Shown here one piece after another: positions 29,825 to 38,634 of a DNA stretch of 64,000 bases. This DNA comes from Fictibacillus marinisediminis. GTDB lineage: Bacteria > Bacillota > Bacilli > Bacillales > Fictibacillaceae. The translations under genes and the position numbers were made by a program. Within the stretch, counting starts at the first letter, position 1; each line of letters starts with the position of its first letter. The notes under the pieces were generated by a model. It did not search any database. It had not been told where the DNA came from and worked only from the letters and a program-made list of their open reading frames with translations. The stretch covers positions 1,798,001-1,862,000 of the forward strand of contig NZ_JAIWJX010000002.1 in assembly GCF_023149135.1 (NCBI RefSeq), written 5' to 3'.

Positions 29825-30925
29825 TTGCCTGCGACACGAACAACACCGGATATTATTTTAATTGGCACGACATTGCTTCTATTATCCATAGGCATTATTA
29901 TGGTTTACAGCGCCAGTGCGGATTGGGCACTTGTAAAGTTCAACGATCCGTTCTTCTTCGCTAAACGGCAGCTGCTTTTTGCCGGAGTAGGAGTGGCAGC
30001 TATGTTTTTTATTATGAATGTCAATTATATGACCTGGCGTACTTGGGCAAAGATCCTCTTAGTCATATGTTTTGTTTTGCTGGTAGGCGTGCTCATTCCA
30101 GGAGTGGGAATGGTGCGGGGGGGCGCAAGAAGCTGGATTGGAGTGGGAGCCTTTTCCATCCAGCCCTCAGAATTTATGAAACTTGCAATGATTACTTTTC
30201 TGGCTAAATATTTAGCAGAACATCAAAAAAAGATAACGTCCTTTAAGAAGGGCTTGCTGCCAACATTAGGCCTTGTTATGCTGGCGTTCGCGATGATCAT
30301 GCTGCAGCCTGATCTCGGTACAGGTTCTGTCATGGTAGGTACGAGCATCGTTATGATCTTTGTAGCCGGTGCAAGAATCTCCCACTTTGTAGGACTAGGG
30401 TTCGTCGGGCTTGTGGGATTCGCCGGTCTGATCATATCAGCCCCATACCGGATTAAGCGGATTACCTCCTTTTTAGATCCATGGAGTGACGAGCTTGGAA
30501 GCGGGTTTCAGATCATTCAATCTCTGTATTCTTTGGGTCCCGGAGGATTAATGGGGCTCGGACTTGGTGAAAGCAGACAAAAGTTTGGTTACCTTCCAGA
30601 ACCACAGACGGACTTTATCTTTGCGATTCTATCAGAGGAGCTTGGATTTATTGGCGGTGCATTGGTCTTGCTGCTTTTTAGCATCCTTCTGTGGAGAGGG
30701 GTAAGAATTGCTCTTGGCGCCCCCGATTTGTTCGGAAGCTTCCTGGCGATCGGCATTATTGGAATGGTTGCTATTCAAGTAATGATTAACATCGGAGTAG
30801 TCACAGGTCTTATGCCGGTCACAGGGATCACTCTTCCACTGATCAGCTATGGGGGATCATCACTGACTCTCATGCTTGCATCGATCGGAGTTCTGCTGAA
30901 CATCAGCCGTTATGCCAAGTATTAA
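29825..30925 (+). CDS. spoVE: SpoVE, SEDS-family glycosyltransferase
   Basis: SEDS (FtsW/RodA) protein of 366 residues, the same length as B. subtilis SpoVE, with ten membrane helices. Conserved segments are MVYSASADWAL, the loop RSWIGVGAFSIQPSEFMKLAM, QPDLGTG and the C-terminal TGITLPLISYGGSS. SEDS proteins polymerise lipid II; SpoVE pairs with SpoVD for cortex synthesis in sporulation. I chose TTG at 29825, with GAGGTG six bases upstream. The in-frame GTG at 29816 is inside that ribosome site. It is called spoVE rather than ftsW because of its place between murD and murG. Confidence 0.92.
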   Translation: MPATRTTPDIILIGTTLLLLSIGIIMVYSASADWALVKFNDPFFFAKRQLLFAGVGVAAMFFIMNVNYMTWRTWAKILLVICFVLLVGVLIPGVGMVRGGARSWIGVGAFSIQPSEFMKLAMITFLAKYLAEHQKKITSFKKGLLPTLGLVMLAFAMIMLQPDLGTGSVMVGTSIVMIFVAGARISHFVGLGFVGLVGFAGLIISAPYRIKRITSFLDPWSDELGSGFQIIQSLYSLGPGGLMGLGLGESRQKFGYLPEPQTDFIFAILSEELGFIGGALVLLLFSILLWRGVRIALGAPDLFGSFLAIGIIGMVAIQVMINIGVVTGLMPVTGITLPLISYGGSSLTLMLASIGVLLNISRYAKY

Positions 30926-31020
30926 GCGGTGTCTTACATGCTGAATTTTATGGACAAAGAAGTGAAACAGCTGAAGTTCAGTGTCCTCACAGCGGTTTTA
31001 GTTTATTTGTCTCTCACATG

Positions 31021-31056
31021 CCCTGTCAGTGTGGTGACAGGGTTTGTCTTATTTTT
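31021..31056 (+). terminator. Terminator-like hairpin between spoVE and murG
   Basis: A perfect 8-bp stem CCCTGTCA / TGACAGGG with loop GTGTGG is followed by TTTGTCTTATTTTT. It is placed inside the gene cluster in the 154-base spoVE-murG gap, so termination is probably partial. Confidence 0.65.
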
Positions 31057-31079
31057 AATCAGTTTTACGGAGGTGCTTT

Positions 31080-32183
31080 ATGAGAATTGTGTTAAGCGGC
31101 GGAGGTACGGGAGGACATATTTATCCTGCTCTTGCGCTTGCAAATGAGATTAAGAAACTTCATCCGGATGCAGAGATTTTATATATCGGTACAGAAAAAG
31201 GGCTTGAGAGCAAGCTCGTTCCGAGGGAGAACATCCCTTTTAAAAGTATTCATATTACAGGCTTTAAAAGAAGTCTTTCAATGGAAAACGCAAAAACGGT
31301 CATGCGTTTTTTAAAAGGTGTTTCCCGCTGCAAAAAGATCATGAAGGAATTTAAGCCGGACGTTGTCGTGGGCACAGGAGGATATGTTTGCGGTCCAGTC
31401 GTATATGCGGCGAGCAGCCTGAAGATTCCTTCGCTGATCCATGAACAGAACAGTGTCCCAGGCCTGACAAACAAGTTTCTTAGCAAGTATGTTAAGAAAA
31501 TTGCGATCTCATTTGAAGAGAGCGCAAGTTATTTTCCTCAGGAAAAAGTTGTTTTCACTGGGAATCCCAGAGCTTCTGAGGTCATCGGAACTGACGGTGC
31601 AAAAGGAAGACAATCATTGAACCTCGATCCGGAGAAGAAGACAGTATTGATTGTAGGGGGAAGCCGGGGAGCCCGCCCAATCAATGAAGCGTTTCTAGAT
31701 GTGCTTACAGAAGCAGAGAAGAAGAGCTATCAATTCGTCTATGTTACAGGTGACGTGCATCATGAGAACGTCCTGAAGGCGGTCAGCCAGTCAGGAAGCC
31801 CGGCGAATGTGACCATTGTTCCTTTTGTTCACAACATGCCCGAACTTCTTGCAGGTGTTGACCTAGTGGTTGCACGGGCAGGGGCTACATCTATCGCGGA
31901 ATTGACGGCACTTGGAATTCCTAGTATTTTAATACCGAGCCCATACGTGACCAATAATCATCAGGAAAAGAACGCGAGAGCTCTTGAACAGAACGGAGCG
32001 GCTGTTGTGATTCTTGAAAAAGATATGAACGGTTCATTGCTTCTTGAAGAAGTGGACAATATCTTGCTTAACCAGGAGAACTGGGAAAGAATGCACCAGG
32101 CTTCAAAAGAACTGGGGATGCCAGGGGCTGCAGCGAATGTCGTTAAGCTAATGGAAAATATTAAACAAACTTCTGCGAAATAA
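31080..32183 (+). CDS. murG: UDP-GlcNAc:lipid I N-acetylglucosaminyltransferase MurG
   Basis: Peripheral membrane glycosyltransferase of 367 residues (GT28) that turns lipid I into lipid II. Visible are [15 protein letters not shown] at residues 6-20, the second glycine-rich loop [10 protein letters not shown] near 199 and the sugar-nucleotide site [24 protein letters not shown] near 265-288. The ATG at 31080 follows ACGGAGGTGCTTT. A hairpin precedes the gene. Confidence 0.96.
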   Translation: MRIVLSGGGTGGHIYPALALANEIKKLHPDAEILYIGTEKGLESKLVPRENIPFKSIHITGFKRSLSMENAKTVMRFLKGVSRCKKIMKEFKPDVVVGTGGYVCGPVVYAASSLKIPSLIHEQNSVPGLTNKFLSKYVKKIAISFEESASYFPQEKVVFTGNPRASEVIGTDGAKGRQSLNLDPEKKTVLIVGGSRGARPINEAFLDVLTEAEKKSYQFVYVTGDVHHENVLKAVSQSGSPANVTIVPFVHNMPELLAGVDLVVARAGATSIAELTALGIPSILIPSPYVTNNHQEKNARALEQNGAAVVILEKDMNGSLLLEEVDNILLNQENWERMHQASKELGMPGAAANVVKLMENIKQTSAK

Positions 32184-32229
32184 TATAAAATTTGATAATA
32201 GATTTTGTGTGATATAGGGGGGATTTTTT

Positions 32230-33137
32230 TTGAATAAACTGGCAGATCAACTGCGGAATGAAAACTTAGGTAAAGTTTTGGAAAATGAGCCGCTGAAAAA
32301 CCATACTACATTAAAAATCGGAGGGCCTGCAGATCTTTTTTTTGAGCCGAACAGCACAGACTCTCTTAAAAAAGCAATGGAATACATCAAAGCAGCAGGT
32401 GTACCTTTCCGTCCGATCGGCCGAGGATCAAACCTGCTCGTATCGGATGAAGGAATCGAAGGAGTCGTCATAAAGCTAGGTGACGGTCTAGACAGCCTTG
32501 AACAAAATGGGAGCGAATTTAGGATTGGAGGGGGTATTCCCTCGTCAAACTGGCTACCGTTCTATCCCGCGAAGGATACTCAGGACTTGAATTTTCGGCA
32601 GGAATTCCCGGATCTCTCGGCGGAGCCGTATTCATGAACGCCGGAGCTCATGGATCAGACATGTCAAAAATCTTGAAAGAAGCATTGGTCCTCTTTCCGG
32701 ATGGGGAGCTGAAATGGCTCACCAACGAAGAAATGGAGTTCTCTTATCGTACCTCAGTACTACAGAAAACCGGCGGGATCTGCGTGGAAGCCGTTCTGCT
32801 TCTTGAAAAAGGCGATAGAGAAACCATAATGGCTGAACTGAAAAAGAATAAAGACTACCGAAGAAATACACAGCCTTGGAACTATCCATGTTGCGGCAGC
32901 GTATTTAGGAATCCTCTTCCGAATTATGCGGGCCAGCTTATTGAATCCTCTGGTTTAAAAGGAACAACTGTCGGGGGTGCACAGATCTCTGACATGCATG
33001 CTAACTTTATTGTGAACACTGGAAATGCCAAAGCGAAAGATGTCCTGGATCTGATCTCGCTGATCCAGAAAAAGATCAAAGAACTGCACAATATCGATAT
33101 CGAGACCGAAGTGGAGATAATCGGCAGAAAAAGCTAA
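32230..33137 (+). pseudogene. murB: murB, UDP-MurNAc reductase, split by a frameshift
   Basis: Two frames together cover a whole MurB (about 302 residues with one added base; B. subtilis MurB is about 303). The first frame runs from TTG 32230 (NHTTLKIGGPADL, FRPIGRGSNLLVSDEGIEGVVIKL) to the G run at 32530-32534. There it leaves the family sequence and stops at 32635-32637. The next frame continues the family exactly from TAT 32535 ([40 protein letters not shown]) to the stop at 33137, including the CCGSVFRNP and [14 protein letters not shown] regions. A run of six G instead of five would restore the frame. MurB reduces enolpyruvyl-UDP-GlcNAc and is essential, so a sequencing error, a recent mutation or a second murB are the main options. 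Confidence 0.9.
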
Positions 33138-33165
33138 AAAATGCCACATCGTTCACGTTAACTTA

Positions 33166-33174
33166 TGTTATAAT
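33166..33174 (+). promoter_or_regulatory. Extended -10 promoter upstream of divIB
   Basis: TGTTATAAT is an extended -10 element with perfect TATAAT (33169-33174). No good -35 box is visible at 17 bases. The start near 33181 would give a leader of about 120 nt before divIB with a strong hairpin (33214-33244). Confidence 0.5.
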
Positions 33175-33213
33175 TTAATAGACATAAATCGGACTGGATG
33201 GTTCCTTTTGGAG

Positions 33214-33253
33214 AAGGAGAATAGCTTGCAGAGCTGTTTTCCTTTCTCTTTAC
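33214..33253 (+). other. Strong leader hairpin before divIB
   Basis: A 13-bp stem (33214-33226 with 33232-33244) with two G.U pairs and a 5-base loop TGCAG is followed by TTCTCTTTAC. It could be an attenuator or an mRNA-stabilising structure. No known riboswitch class is recognised. Confidence 0.5.
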
Positions 33254-33301
33254 ATATGAAGGATGGTATTCAGTTATTTGTATTTACACGGGGGAAAGGA
33301 A

Positions 33302-34081
33302 ATGGACAAGGAAAAAGTTGTTACGATTGAAGACCGCATTCCCAAATTAAAAACGCAGCGCAAACAAAAAACAAACAGAAGAATGATTATTTACTTGTCC
33401 CTTTTCTTTTTGCTGATATTGGTATTTGTCTATTTCCAATCCAGTTTCAGTGACATAAAAAAGATAACCGTGAGCGGGAACGAAAACATCAGCGACCAAG
33501 CCATTATTAAAGCAGCGAAAATCAGCCCTCACACCTCTTTTCTGAACCTGTCGGATGAAGACATTCGAAAAGGCATACTAAAAATGGGGGAGATATCCTC
33601 TGTTGATGTACATAAAAAGTTCTACAATCATCTCATTATAGAAGTGAAGGAATTTCATAGAGTAGGCTATCTAAAGGTCAATGGAAAATATTATCCTGTT
33701 CTCGAAAGCGGGAAACTTCTTGCTGGTATGAAAAAGGGGTCGTTGCCAGTAAACGCACCGATCATCACAGACTGGAAGGACCGGAAGCTCCTGAAACCTA
33801 TGGCGAAGGAACTCGGCAAGCTGACGCAAGGGATCACCCACCGTATTTCTGAGATTCACTTAGATACTGAAAGCAAGGACGACAATCGAATTATTCTTTA
33901 TATGACAGACGGTTACGAAGTCAGGTCCTCGATCACCCATTTTGCCAGAAAAATGGAAGCTTACCCATCCATCGTACAGCAGCTGGGACCTCATCAAAAA
34001 GGGGTTATCAATATGGATATCAGCACGTATTTCCATGAATTCGGCAAAGAGGAGGCACCTAAGAGTGAAACCGACAGGTAA
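33302..34081 (+). CDS. divIB: Cell division protein DivIB (FtsQ)
   Basis: Bitopic protein of 259 residues: basic cytoplasmic tail (1-31), one transmembrane helix (about 32-49, MIIYLSLFFLLILVFVYF), an extracytoplasmic POTRA domain (SDIKKITVSGNENISDQAIIKAAKIS, about 54-120) and a beta domain. It stabilises FtsL and DivIC in the divisome. The ATG at 33302 follows CGGGGGAAAGGAA; open codons upstream lack a ribosome site. Its last 17 bases overlap ylxW. Confidence 0.94.
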   Translation: MDKEKVVTIEDRIPKLKTQRKQKTNRRMIIYLSLFFLLILVFVYFQSSFSDIKKITVSGNENISDQAIIKAAKISPHTSFLNLSDEDIRKGILKMGEISSVDVHKKFYNHLIIEVKEFHRVGYLKVNGKYYPVLESGKLLAGMKKGSLPVNAPIITDWKDRKLLKPMAKELGKLTQGITHRISEIHLDTESKDDNRIILYMTDGYEVRSSITHFARKMEAYPSIVQQLGPHQKGVINMDISTYFHEFGKEEAPKSETDR

Positions 34082-34757
34082 GTATGTTTTCTTTTCGATC
34101 ATCATGCTCGTGACAGGCTTTTTTCTATCGTACTCCTATCAAATTACGAAAAAGGAAGCAGCGACTCATGAAACGAACAGCCAGTGGAAACAAGAGGATG
34201 GTTTGAGAAGCGGTATATTGAGAACCCAAAAGACTAACCGGAAATTGAACGGGGAATTAAAAAAAATTCAGCTTCAAATTCAAAAAAGGGAAAACAAACT
34301 AGCGGATCAGGAGAAGAAATCTTATAACTTAGTTGAAGACCTGAAAAAAATGAGAAAAGTAGTTGGAAGCGTGAAGGTTAAGGGTCCGGGAATTGAAGTA
34401 ACCCTCTCGGACTCATCTTATGTTCCTGAAGGTGAGAATCCCAATAATTATATAGTTCATGAAGAGCACATTCGAAGCGTGATCTACGAAATGCTGGTTT
34501 CAGGAGCGGAAGCTGTTGCTGTTAACGGACAGAGGATTTCACACAGCAGCTATATCACATGCGTGGGTCCGGTCGTCAGCGTAGACGGCAATCAATATCC
34601 AGCTCCTTTTACCATTACAGCGATCGGAGATAAGTCAGTAATGGAAAAATCGTTGAATTTATCTGTAGTCAGTGATCTCGTCAATGATGGTATTGAAGTT
34701 AGAGTAGCGACAAAGGATGGAATTACGATGGATCCTTATTTAAGCAAAGAGGGATGA
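34065..34757 (+). CDS. ylxW: DUF881 family protein YlxW
   Basis: Protein of 230 residues with one N-terminal membrane helix (about 6-25), a coiled coil (about 50-105) and an extracytoplasmic DUF881 domain (GPGIEVTLSDSS…EEHIRSVIYEMLVSGAEAVAVNGQRI). The GTG start at 34065 is 9 bases after GGAGG and lies inside the end of divIB. Family members occur between divIB and ftsA in Bacillaceae, probably as accessory envelope proteins; the function is unknown. It is a paralogue of the next gene. Confidence 0.9.
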   Translation: MKPTGKYVFFSIIMLVTGFFLSYSYQITKKEAATHETNSQWKQEDGLRSGILRTQKTNRKLNGELKKIQLQIQKRENKLADQEKKSYNLVEDLKKMRKVVGSVKVKGPGIEVTLSDSSYVPEGENPNNYIVHEEHIRSVIYEMLVSGAEAVAVNGQRISHSSYITCVGPVVSVDGNQYPAPFTITAIGDKSVMEKSLNLSVVSDLVNDGIEVRVATKDGITMDPYLSKEG

Positions 34758-35455
34758 GCCAATTGAACAACAAAAGAAAAGCAATATTCGCCGGCGTTGC
34801 CAGCATTCTGGGCGTAATGCTGGCTGTTCAGTTTCAGACAACCAACAATCCCATAACAAGAGACACAAGAGATACGTGGGAACTCCGTGCGGACTTGGAA
34901 AAAGAGAAGCAGCGCCAGCAGGATCTAAACAATGAAATCAAAAAGTATCAGGATCTTTTAGATGATTATGAACAATCACGAAAGAAGGAAAAAACAGAGG
35001 CGATGGAAAAAGCGCTTAATGACTTAAAAGAGGCGGCAGGTTTGACAGAAGTGAGCGGACAAGGAATTCTAATCACCATCGAACCCTTTAATGAAGGAGA
35101 AGCGCCAAAACTCTATCCGGAATTGATCAGAAGGCTGATCAATGAACTGAACAGATATGAAGCAAAGGACATTTCAGTGGATGGCCAGCGAATCATCTCG
35201 ACTACGCCGATCAGGGAAGTCAATGGCGAAACCTACATAAATAACCAGCCGCTCGGCTCGTTTCCTATTGAAATCAAAGTATTATCAGATGATGCCCAAA
35301 AACTTCAAAATAAAATTATTGCTTCGCAATCTGCGGAAGATTTTGTGAGGGAGAACCTATACATTGATTCTAAGCCGCAAAACCAGCTGACACTGCCCGC
35401 TTACGATAAACCCATCCGTGTAAAATACATGAAGCAGGCAAAGGAGGAATTATAA
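34754..35455 (+). CDS. ylxX: DUF881 family protein YlxX
   Basis: Protein of 233 residues, the second tandem DUF881 protein. It has an N-terminal membrane helix (about 8-25), a charged coiled coil (about 45-95) and the domain core GQGILITIEPFNEGE…ELIRRLINELNRYEAKDISVDGQRI. The ATG overlaps the ylxW end by 4 bases; TTG 34763 is an alternative. It overlaps sbp by one base, so ylxW, ylxX and sbp form a tight unit. Confidence 0.9.
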   Translation: MSQLNNKRKAIFAGVASILGVMLAVQFQTTNNPITRDTRDTWELRADLEKEKQRQQDLNNEIKKYQDLLDDYEQSRKKEKTEAMEKALNDLKEAAGLTEVSGQGILITIEPFNEGEAPKLYPELIRRLINELNRYEAKDISVDGQRIISTTPIREVNGETYINNQPLGSFPIEIKVLSDDAQKLQNKIIASQSAEDFVRENLYIDSKPQNQLTLPAYDKPIRVKYMKQAKEEL

Positions 35456-35808
35456 TGTGGCTGCCGGTCTTGGCTTTAATCATTGGTCTGGTTTTGGGTT
35501 TTTTATCTGAAATACGGATTCCTTATGAATATACAAACTACCTTTCTATCGCTGTTCTGGCAGCGCTGGACACGTTGTTCGGAGGAATTCGGGCCCATAT
35601 GCAAGGGAATTTCGAGGATAAGGTATTTATCAGCGGGTTTTTCTTTAATATTCTGCTTGCGGCAGGCCTTGCCTATCTAGGGGTACATCTTGGAATTGAT
35701 TTATATTTGGCGGCAATATTTGCTTTTGGCGTCAGATTGTTTAATAATATAGCTGTCATTCGCCGGCTTGTTATTTCAAAATGGAGCAAATCTAGAAAAA
35801 ACAGTTAA
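35455..35808 (+). CDS. sbp: Small basic membrane protein Sbp
   Basis: Protein of 117 residues with three hydrophobic helices and a basic C terminus (RRLVISKWSKSRKNS). It is the conserved DUF1290 'small basic protein' encoded before ftsA in Bacillus. Function is unknown. The ATG follows AAAGGAGGAATTATA. Confidence 0.92.
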   Translation: MWLPVLALIIGLVLGFLSEIRIPYEYTNYLSIAVLAALDTLFGGIRAHMQGNFEDKVFISGFFFNILLAAGLAYLGVHLGIDLYLAAIFAFGVRLFNNIAVIRRLVISKWSKSRKNS

Positions 35809-35833
35809 CTTTCTTAAAAACTTAAGAAAAAAA

Positions 35834-35862
35834 AGAGGGAATAATCCTTGTTTGTGGAATTT
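35834..35862 (+). promoter_or_regulatory. Sigma-H-type promoter of ftsA-ftsZ
   Basis: AGAGGGAAT (35834-35842, one mismatch to RNAGGAWWW), 11-base spacer, then GTGGAATTT (35854-35862, perfect match to RNNGAATWW). B. subtilis ftsAZ also has a sigma-H promoter for sporulation. A TATAAT at 35892-35897 may belong to an additional sigma-A promoter with a weak -35. Confidence 0.7.
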
Positions 35863-35958
35863 ATTCCTTAATTAACCCACTCGTATACCGATATAATTAC
35901 ATAACGGATAGACGAATAGTATATAACGGACATTTTAAACTCAAGGAGGTGCCAAAGA

Positions 35959-37239
35959 ATGAACAGCAACGAGATTTATGTAAGTTTAGACATCGGTACA
36001 TCCAATATTAAAGTTATCATTGGAGAAATGACCAGTGAATCCTTTAATGTAATTGGTGTAGGTCACTCAAAATCTGCAGGAATAAAAAAAGGATCTATTG
36101 TTGATATCGATGAAACTGTTCGTTCCATAAAAAAAGCGGTTGAACAGGCAGAACGAATGCTTGGTATACCGATTAATGCAGTAATTGTAGGTGTGAAAGG
36201 AAATCATATTCAGCTTCAGCCATGCCATGGTGTAGTTGCTGTTTCCAGTGAAGACCGTGAAATTGGGGATGAAGACATTGCACGCGTGATTGATGCTGCT
36301 CAAGTAGTTTCAATTCCTCCTGAACGGGAAATTATTGATGTCATACCTGGACAGTTTATTGTTGATGGAACCGATGAAATTATTGATCCGCGCGGTATGC
36401 TCGGAGTCAGGTTGGAAATGGAAGGAACGATCGTAACAGGATCTAAGACCATATTACATAATTTACTGCGTTGCGTGGAAAGAGCGGGGCTGCAAGTTGC
36501 TGATATCTGTCTCGAACCGCTGGCTACTGCTTCAATAGCCCTTACCAGGGATGAGATGGACTTAGGAACAGCCTTAATCGATATCGGCGGAGGATCAACT
36601 ACAGTGTCCGTATTTGATCAGGGAACAATGCAGATGACCACCGTTCTTCCTTTCGGCGGAGAGTTCATTTCTAAAGACATATCTATCGGACTTCGAACGA
36701 CTGCGGAAGATGCAGAAAAAATAAAGATCAAGCATGGACATGCTTTTGTTGATCATGCATCAAAAGACGAAACGTTTTCTGTCGCTCAGATTGGATCCTC
36801 ATCAGATCAGGAGATCAGTCAGTACGATCTGGCTCTTATTATTGAAGCCCGTATTGCTGAAATGCTCGAACTAGCTGACGAAGAGCTCATTCGAAGAGGC
36901 TACGGAGATCTGCCGGGAGGATTTGTGATAACCGGTGGTGTTGCCGCGATGCCTGGATTGCTGGAATTGGCACAGGAAATTTTCCAAAACAACGTCAGGG
37001 TCTCCCTGCCGGATTATATCGGCGTCAGGGAGCCGCAATATACGACAGGTATCGGCCTCATCCAATTTACGTACCGCAACATTAAGGTACAAGGAAAAGA
37101 GGTAGCTTCTGCCCTTACTGAGGGAGCTGAGGTCCAGCAAAGAAAGAAACAGCCTCAAGCAGCAAAGCAGCAAAGTGATAAAGCCGCAGGCGGCATGAAA
37201 TCCAAAATGAAAAATTGGTTTGGTTTATTTTTCGAATAA
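35959..37239 (+). CDS. ftsA: Cell division protein FtsA
   Basis: Actin-like ATPase of 426 residues that tethers FtsZ to the membrane. ATP-site motifs are YVSLDIGTSNIKVIIGE (residues 5-21), ALIDIGGGSTTVSVF (about 203-217) and GFVITGGVAAMPG (about 316-328). The C terminus is a Gln/Lys-rich linker ending in the amphipathic membrane-targeting helix MKSKMKNWFGLFFE. The ATG follows AAGGAGGTGCC. ftsZ follows after 35 bases. Confidence 0.96.
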   Translation: MNSNEIYVSLDIGTSNIKVIIGEMTSESFNVIGVGHSKSAGIKKGSIVDIDETVRSIKKAVEQAERMLGIPINAVIVGVKGNHIQLQPCHGVVAVSSEDREIGDEDIARVIDAAQVVSIPPEREIIDVIPGQFIVDGTDEIIDPRGMLGVRLEMEGTIVTGSKTILHNLLRCVERAGLQVADICLEPLATASIALTRDEMDLGTALIDIGGGSTTVSVFDQGTMQMTTVLPFGGEFISKDISIGLRTTAEDAEKIKIKHGHAFVDHASKDETFSVAQIGSSSDQEISQYDLALIIEARIAEMLELADEELIRRGYGDLPGGFVITGGVAAMPGLLELAQEIFQNNVRVSLPDYIGVREPQYTTGIGLIQFTYRNIKVQGKEVASALTEGAEVQQRKKQPQAAKQQSDKAAGGMKSKMKNWFGLFFE

Positions 37240-37274
37240 GAGACAGGGTTAACTAGTCATTAGGAGGAACGCTC

Positions 37275-38426
37275 ATGTTAGAGTTTGATATGAACATGGA
37301 TTCATTAGCTACAATTAAGGTCATTGGTGTCGGCGGCGGCGGAAGCAACGCTGTTAACCGCATGATTGAGCACGGTGTACAAGGAGTAGAATTTATTTGC
37401 GTGAATACTGACGCCCAGGCACTAAACCTATCAAAGGCTCAGATTAAAATGCAGATCGGTTCAAAGCTTACTAGGGGATTGGGTGCAGGAGCCAACCCTG
37501 AAATTGGAAAAAAAGCGGCAGAAGAGAGCAGGGAACAGGTTGAAGAAGCCCTCCGCGGGGCCGATATGGTCTTTGTTACTGCCGGTATGGGCGGAGGAAC
37601 TGGAACTGGTGCAGCTCCTGTAATCGCTGAAATCGCTAAGGAAATGGGAGCATTGACAGTAGGTGTTGTTACCCGTCCGTTCACGTTTGAAGGACGAAAA
37701 CGTTCTACTCAAGCTGTTGGCGGAATCAGCGTATTTAAAGAAAAAGTAGATACATTGATTGTCATTCCAAATGACAGACTACTAGAAATCGTTGATAAAA
37801 ACACTCCGATGCTTGAAGCTTTCCGTGAGGCAGATAACGTATTGCGGCAAGGGGTACAAGGGATCTCTGACCTGATCGCCGTACCAGGATTGATCAACCT
37901 TGACTTTGCCGATGTTAAAACAATCATGACTGAAAAAGGTTCTGCTCTAATGGGGATTGGTATTGCCACTGGCGAAAACAGAGCAGCTGAGGCAGCACGA
38001 AAGGCCATTTCTTCACCATTGCTTGAAACTTCAATAGACGGTGCCAAGGGTGTCCTGATGAACATTACTGGAGGAGCCAACCTAAGCCTTTATGAAGTTA
38101 ATGAGGCGGCAGATATTGTATCCTCTGCTTCAGATCCTGAAGTCAACATGATCTTCGGGTCTGTTATCAATGAAGATTTAAAAGATGAAATTCTGGTGAC
38201 TGTTATTGCGACCGGTTTCGATGAAAGAGAAAACATGCAAGCCATGCAGGCACAGGCGCAGCGTCCAAAATTCCAGCAGCAGGCTCCAAAGGCTCCTGCT
38301 AGCCAAGGAAACCAGCGTGAGGAAGTGACGAACGAAAACCGTCCGGCTCCGCCTTCACAATCCGATTCTGATACATTGGATATCCCTACTTTCCTTCGCA
38401 ACCGCAACCGTAACCGAAGAAGATAA
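37275..38426 (+). CDS. ftsZ: Cell division protein FtsZ
   Basis: Tubulin-like GTPase of 383 residues that forms the Z ring. The tubulin signature GGGTGTG lies at about 106-112, [13 protein letters not shown] at 18-30 and the synergy-loop segment [11 protein letters not shown] near 208. A flexible Gln/Pro-rich linker follows from about 320. The C-terminal peptide [17 protein letters not shown] binds FtsA, SepF and other regulators. The ATG follows TTAGGAGGAACGCTC. The next gene is spoIIGA; bpr and bpf of B. subtilis are missing here. Confidence 0.98.
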   Translation: MLEFDMNMDSLATIKVIGVGGGGSNAVNRMIEHGVQGVEFICVNTDAQALNLSKAQIKMQIGSKLTRGLGAGANPEIGKKAAEESREQVEEALRGADMVFVTAGMGGGTGTGAAPVIAEIAKEMGALTVGVVTRPFTFEGRKRSTQAVGGISVFKEKVDTLIVIPNDRLLEIVDKNTPMLEAFREADNVLRQGVQGISDLIAVPGLINLDFADVKTIMTEKGSALMGIGIATGENRAAEAARKAISSPLLETSIDGAKGVLMNITGGANLSLYEVNEAADIVSSASDPEVNMIFGSVINEDLKDEILVTVIATGFDERENMQAMQAQAQRPKFQQQAPKAPASQGNQREEVTNENRPAPPSQSDSDTLDIPTFLRNRNRNRRR

Positions 38427-38430
38427 ATAA

Positions 38431-38446
38431 GAAAAGCGGAAGCGCC
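38431..38446. repeat. Possible remnant of a dispersed Bacillaceae repeat
   Basis: GAAAAGCGGAAGCGCC just after ftsZ resembles the start of a short repeated element common between genes in several Bacillaceae genomes, as I recall it. Only one copy was noticed in this window, so repeat status is not shown by the sequence itself. Confidence 0.3.
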
Positions 38447-38460
38447 AACAATACTTGGAA

Positions 38461-38492
38461 AACACCTTTCAGACTATGAAAGGTGTTTTTTT
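38461..38492 (+). terminator. Terminator after ftsZ
   Basis: A perfect 11-bp stem AACACCTTTCA / TGAAAGGTGTT with loop GACTA is followed by TTTTTTA. Confidence 0.93.
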
Positions 38493-38527
38493 AGTGCCTT
38501 CAAAACAGTTTTTTGCAAGCAGTAGAT

Positions 38528-38604
38528 TATGACAAAATCTCTTAAAATAAAAAGATATCTTGTCTCATAAATTGACAGACTTTATATTTCGCCTGTTTTA
38601 TACT
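38528..38604 (+). promoter_or_regulatory. Spo0A-type promoter of spoIIGA-sigE
   Basis: TTGACA (38572-38577) and TATACT (38599-38604) are separated by 21 bases, far wider than a normal sigma-A promoter but like the 22-base spacer of the Spo0A-activated B. subtilis spoIIG promoter. A 0A-box-like TATGACAAA lies at 38528-38536 and another (ATTGACAGA) overlaps the -35. Confidence 0.7.
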
Positions 38605-38634
38605 TGTTTCAACTCTTAAGAAAGGAGAAAACAA

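Noticed and set aside
30929..31147. Open frame of 72 codons between spoVE and murG
   Set aside because: It has no convincing ribosome site, reads through the hairpin at 31021 and into murG in another frame, and resembles no known protein.
32527..32540. Programmed ribosomal frameshifting in murB
   Set aside because: No known slippery heptamer with a downstream stimulator was recognised, and MurB is not a family known to use it. A simple one-base loss in a G run explains the data better.
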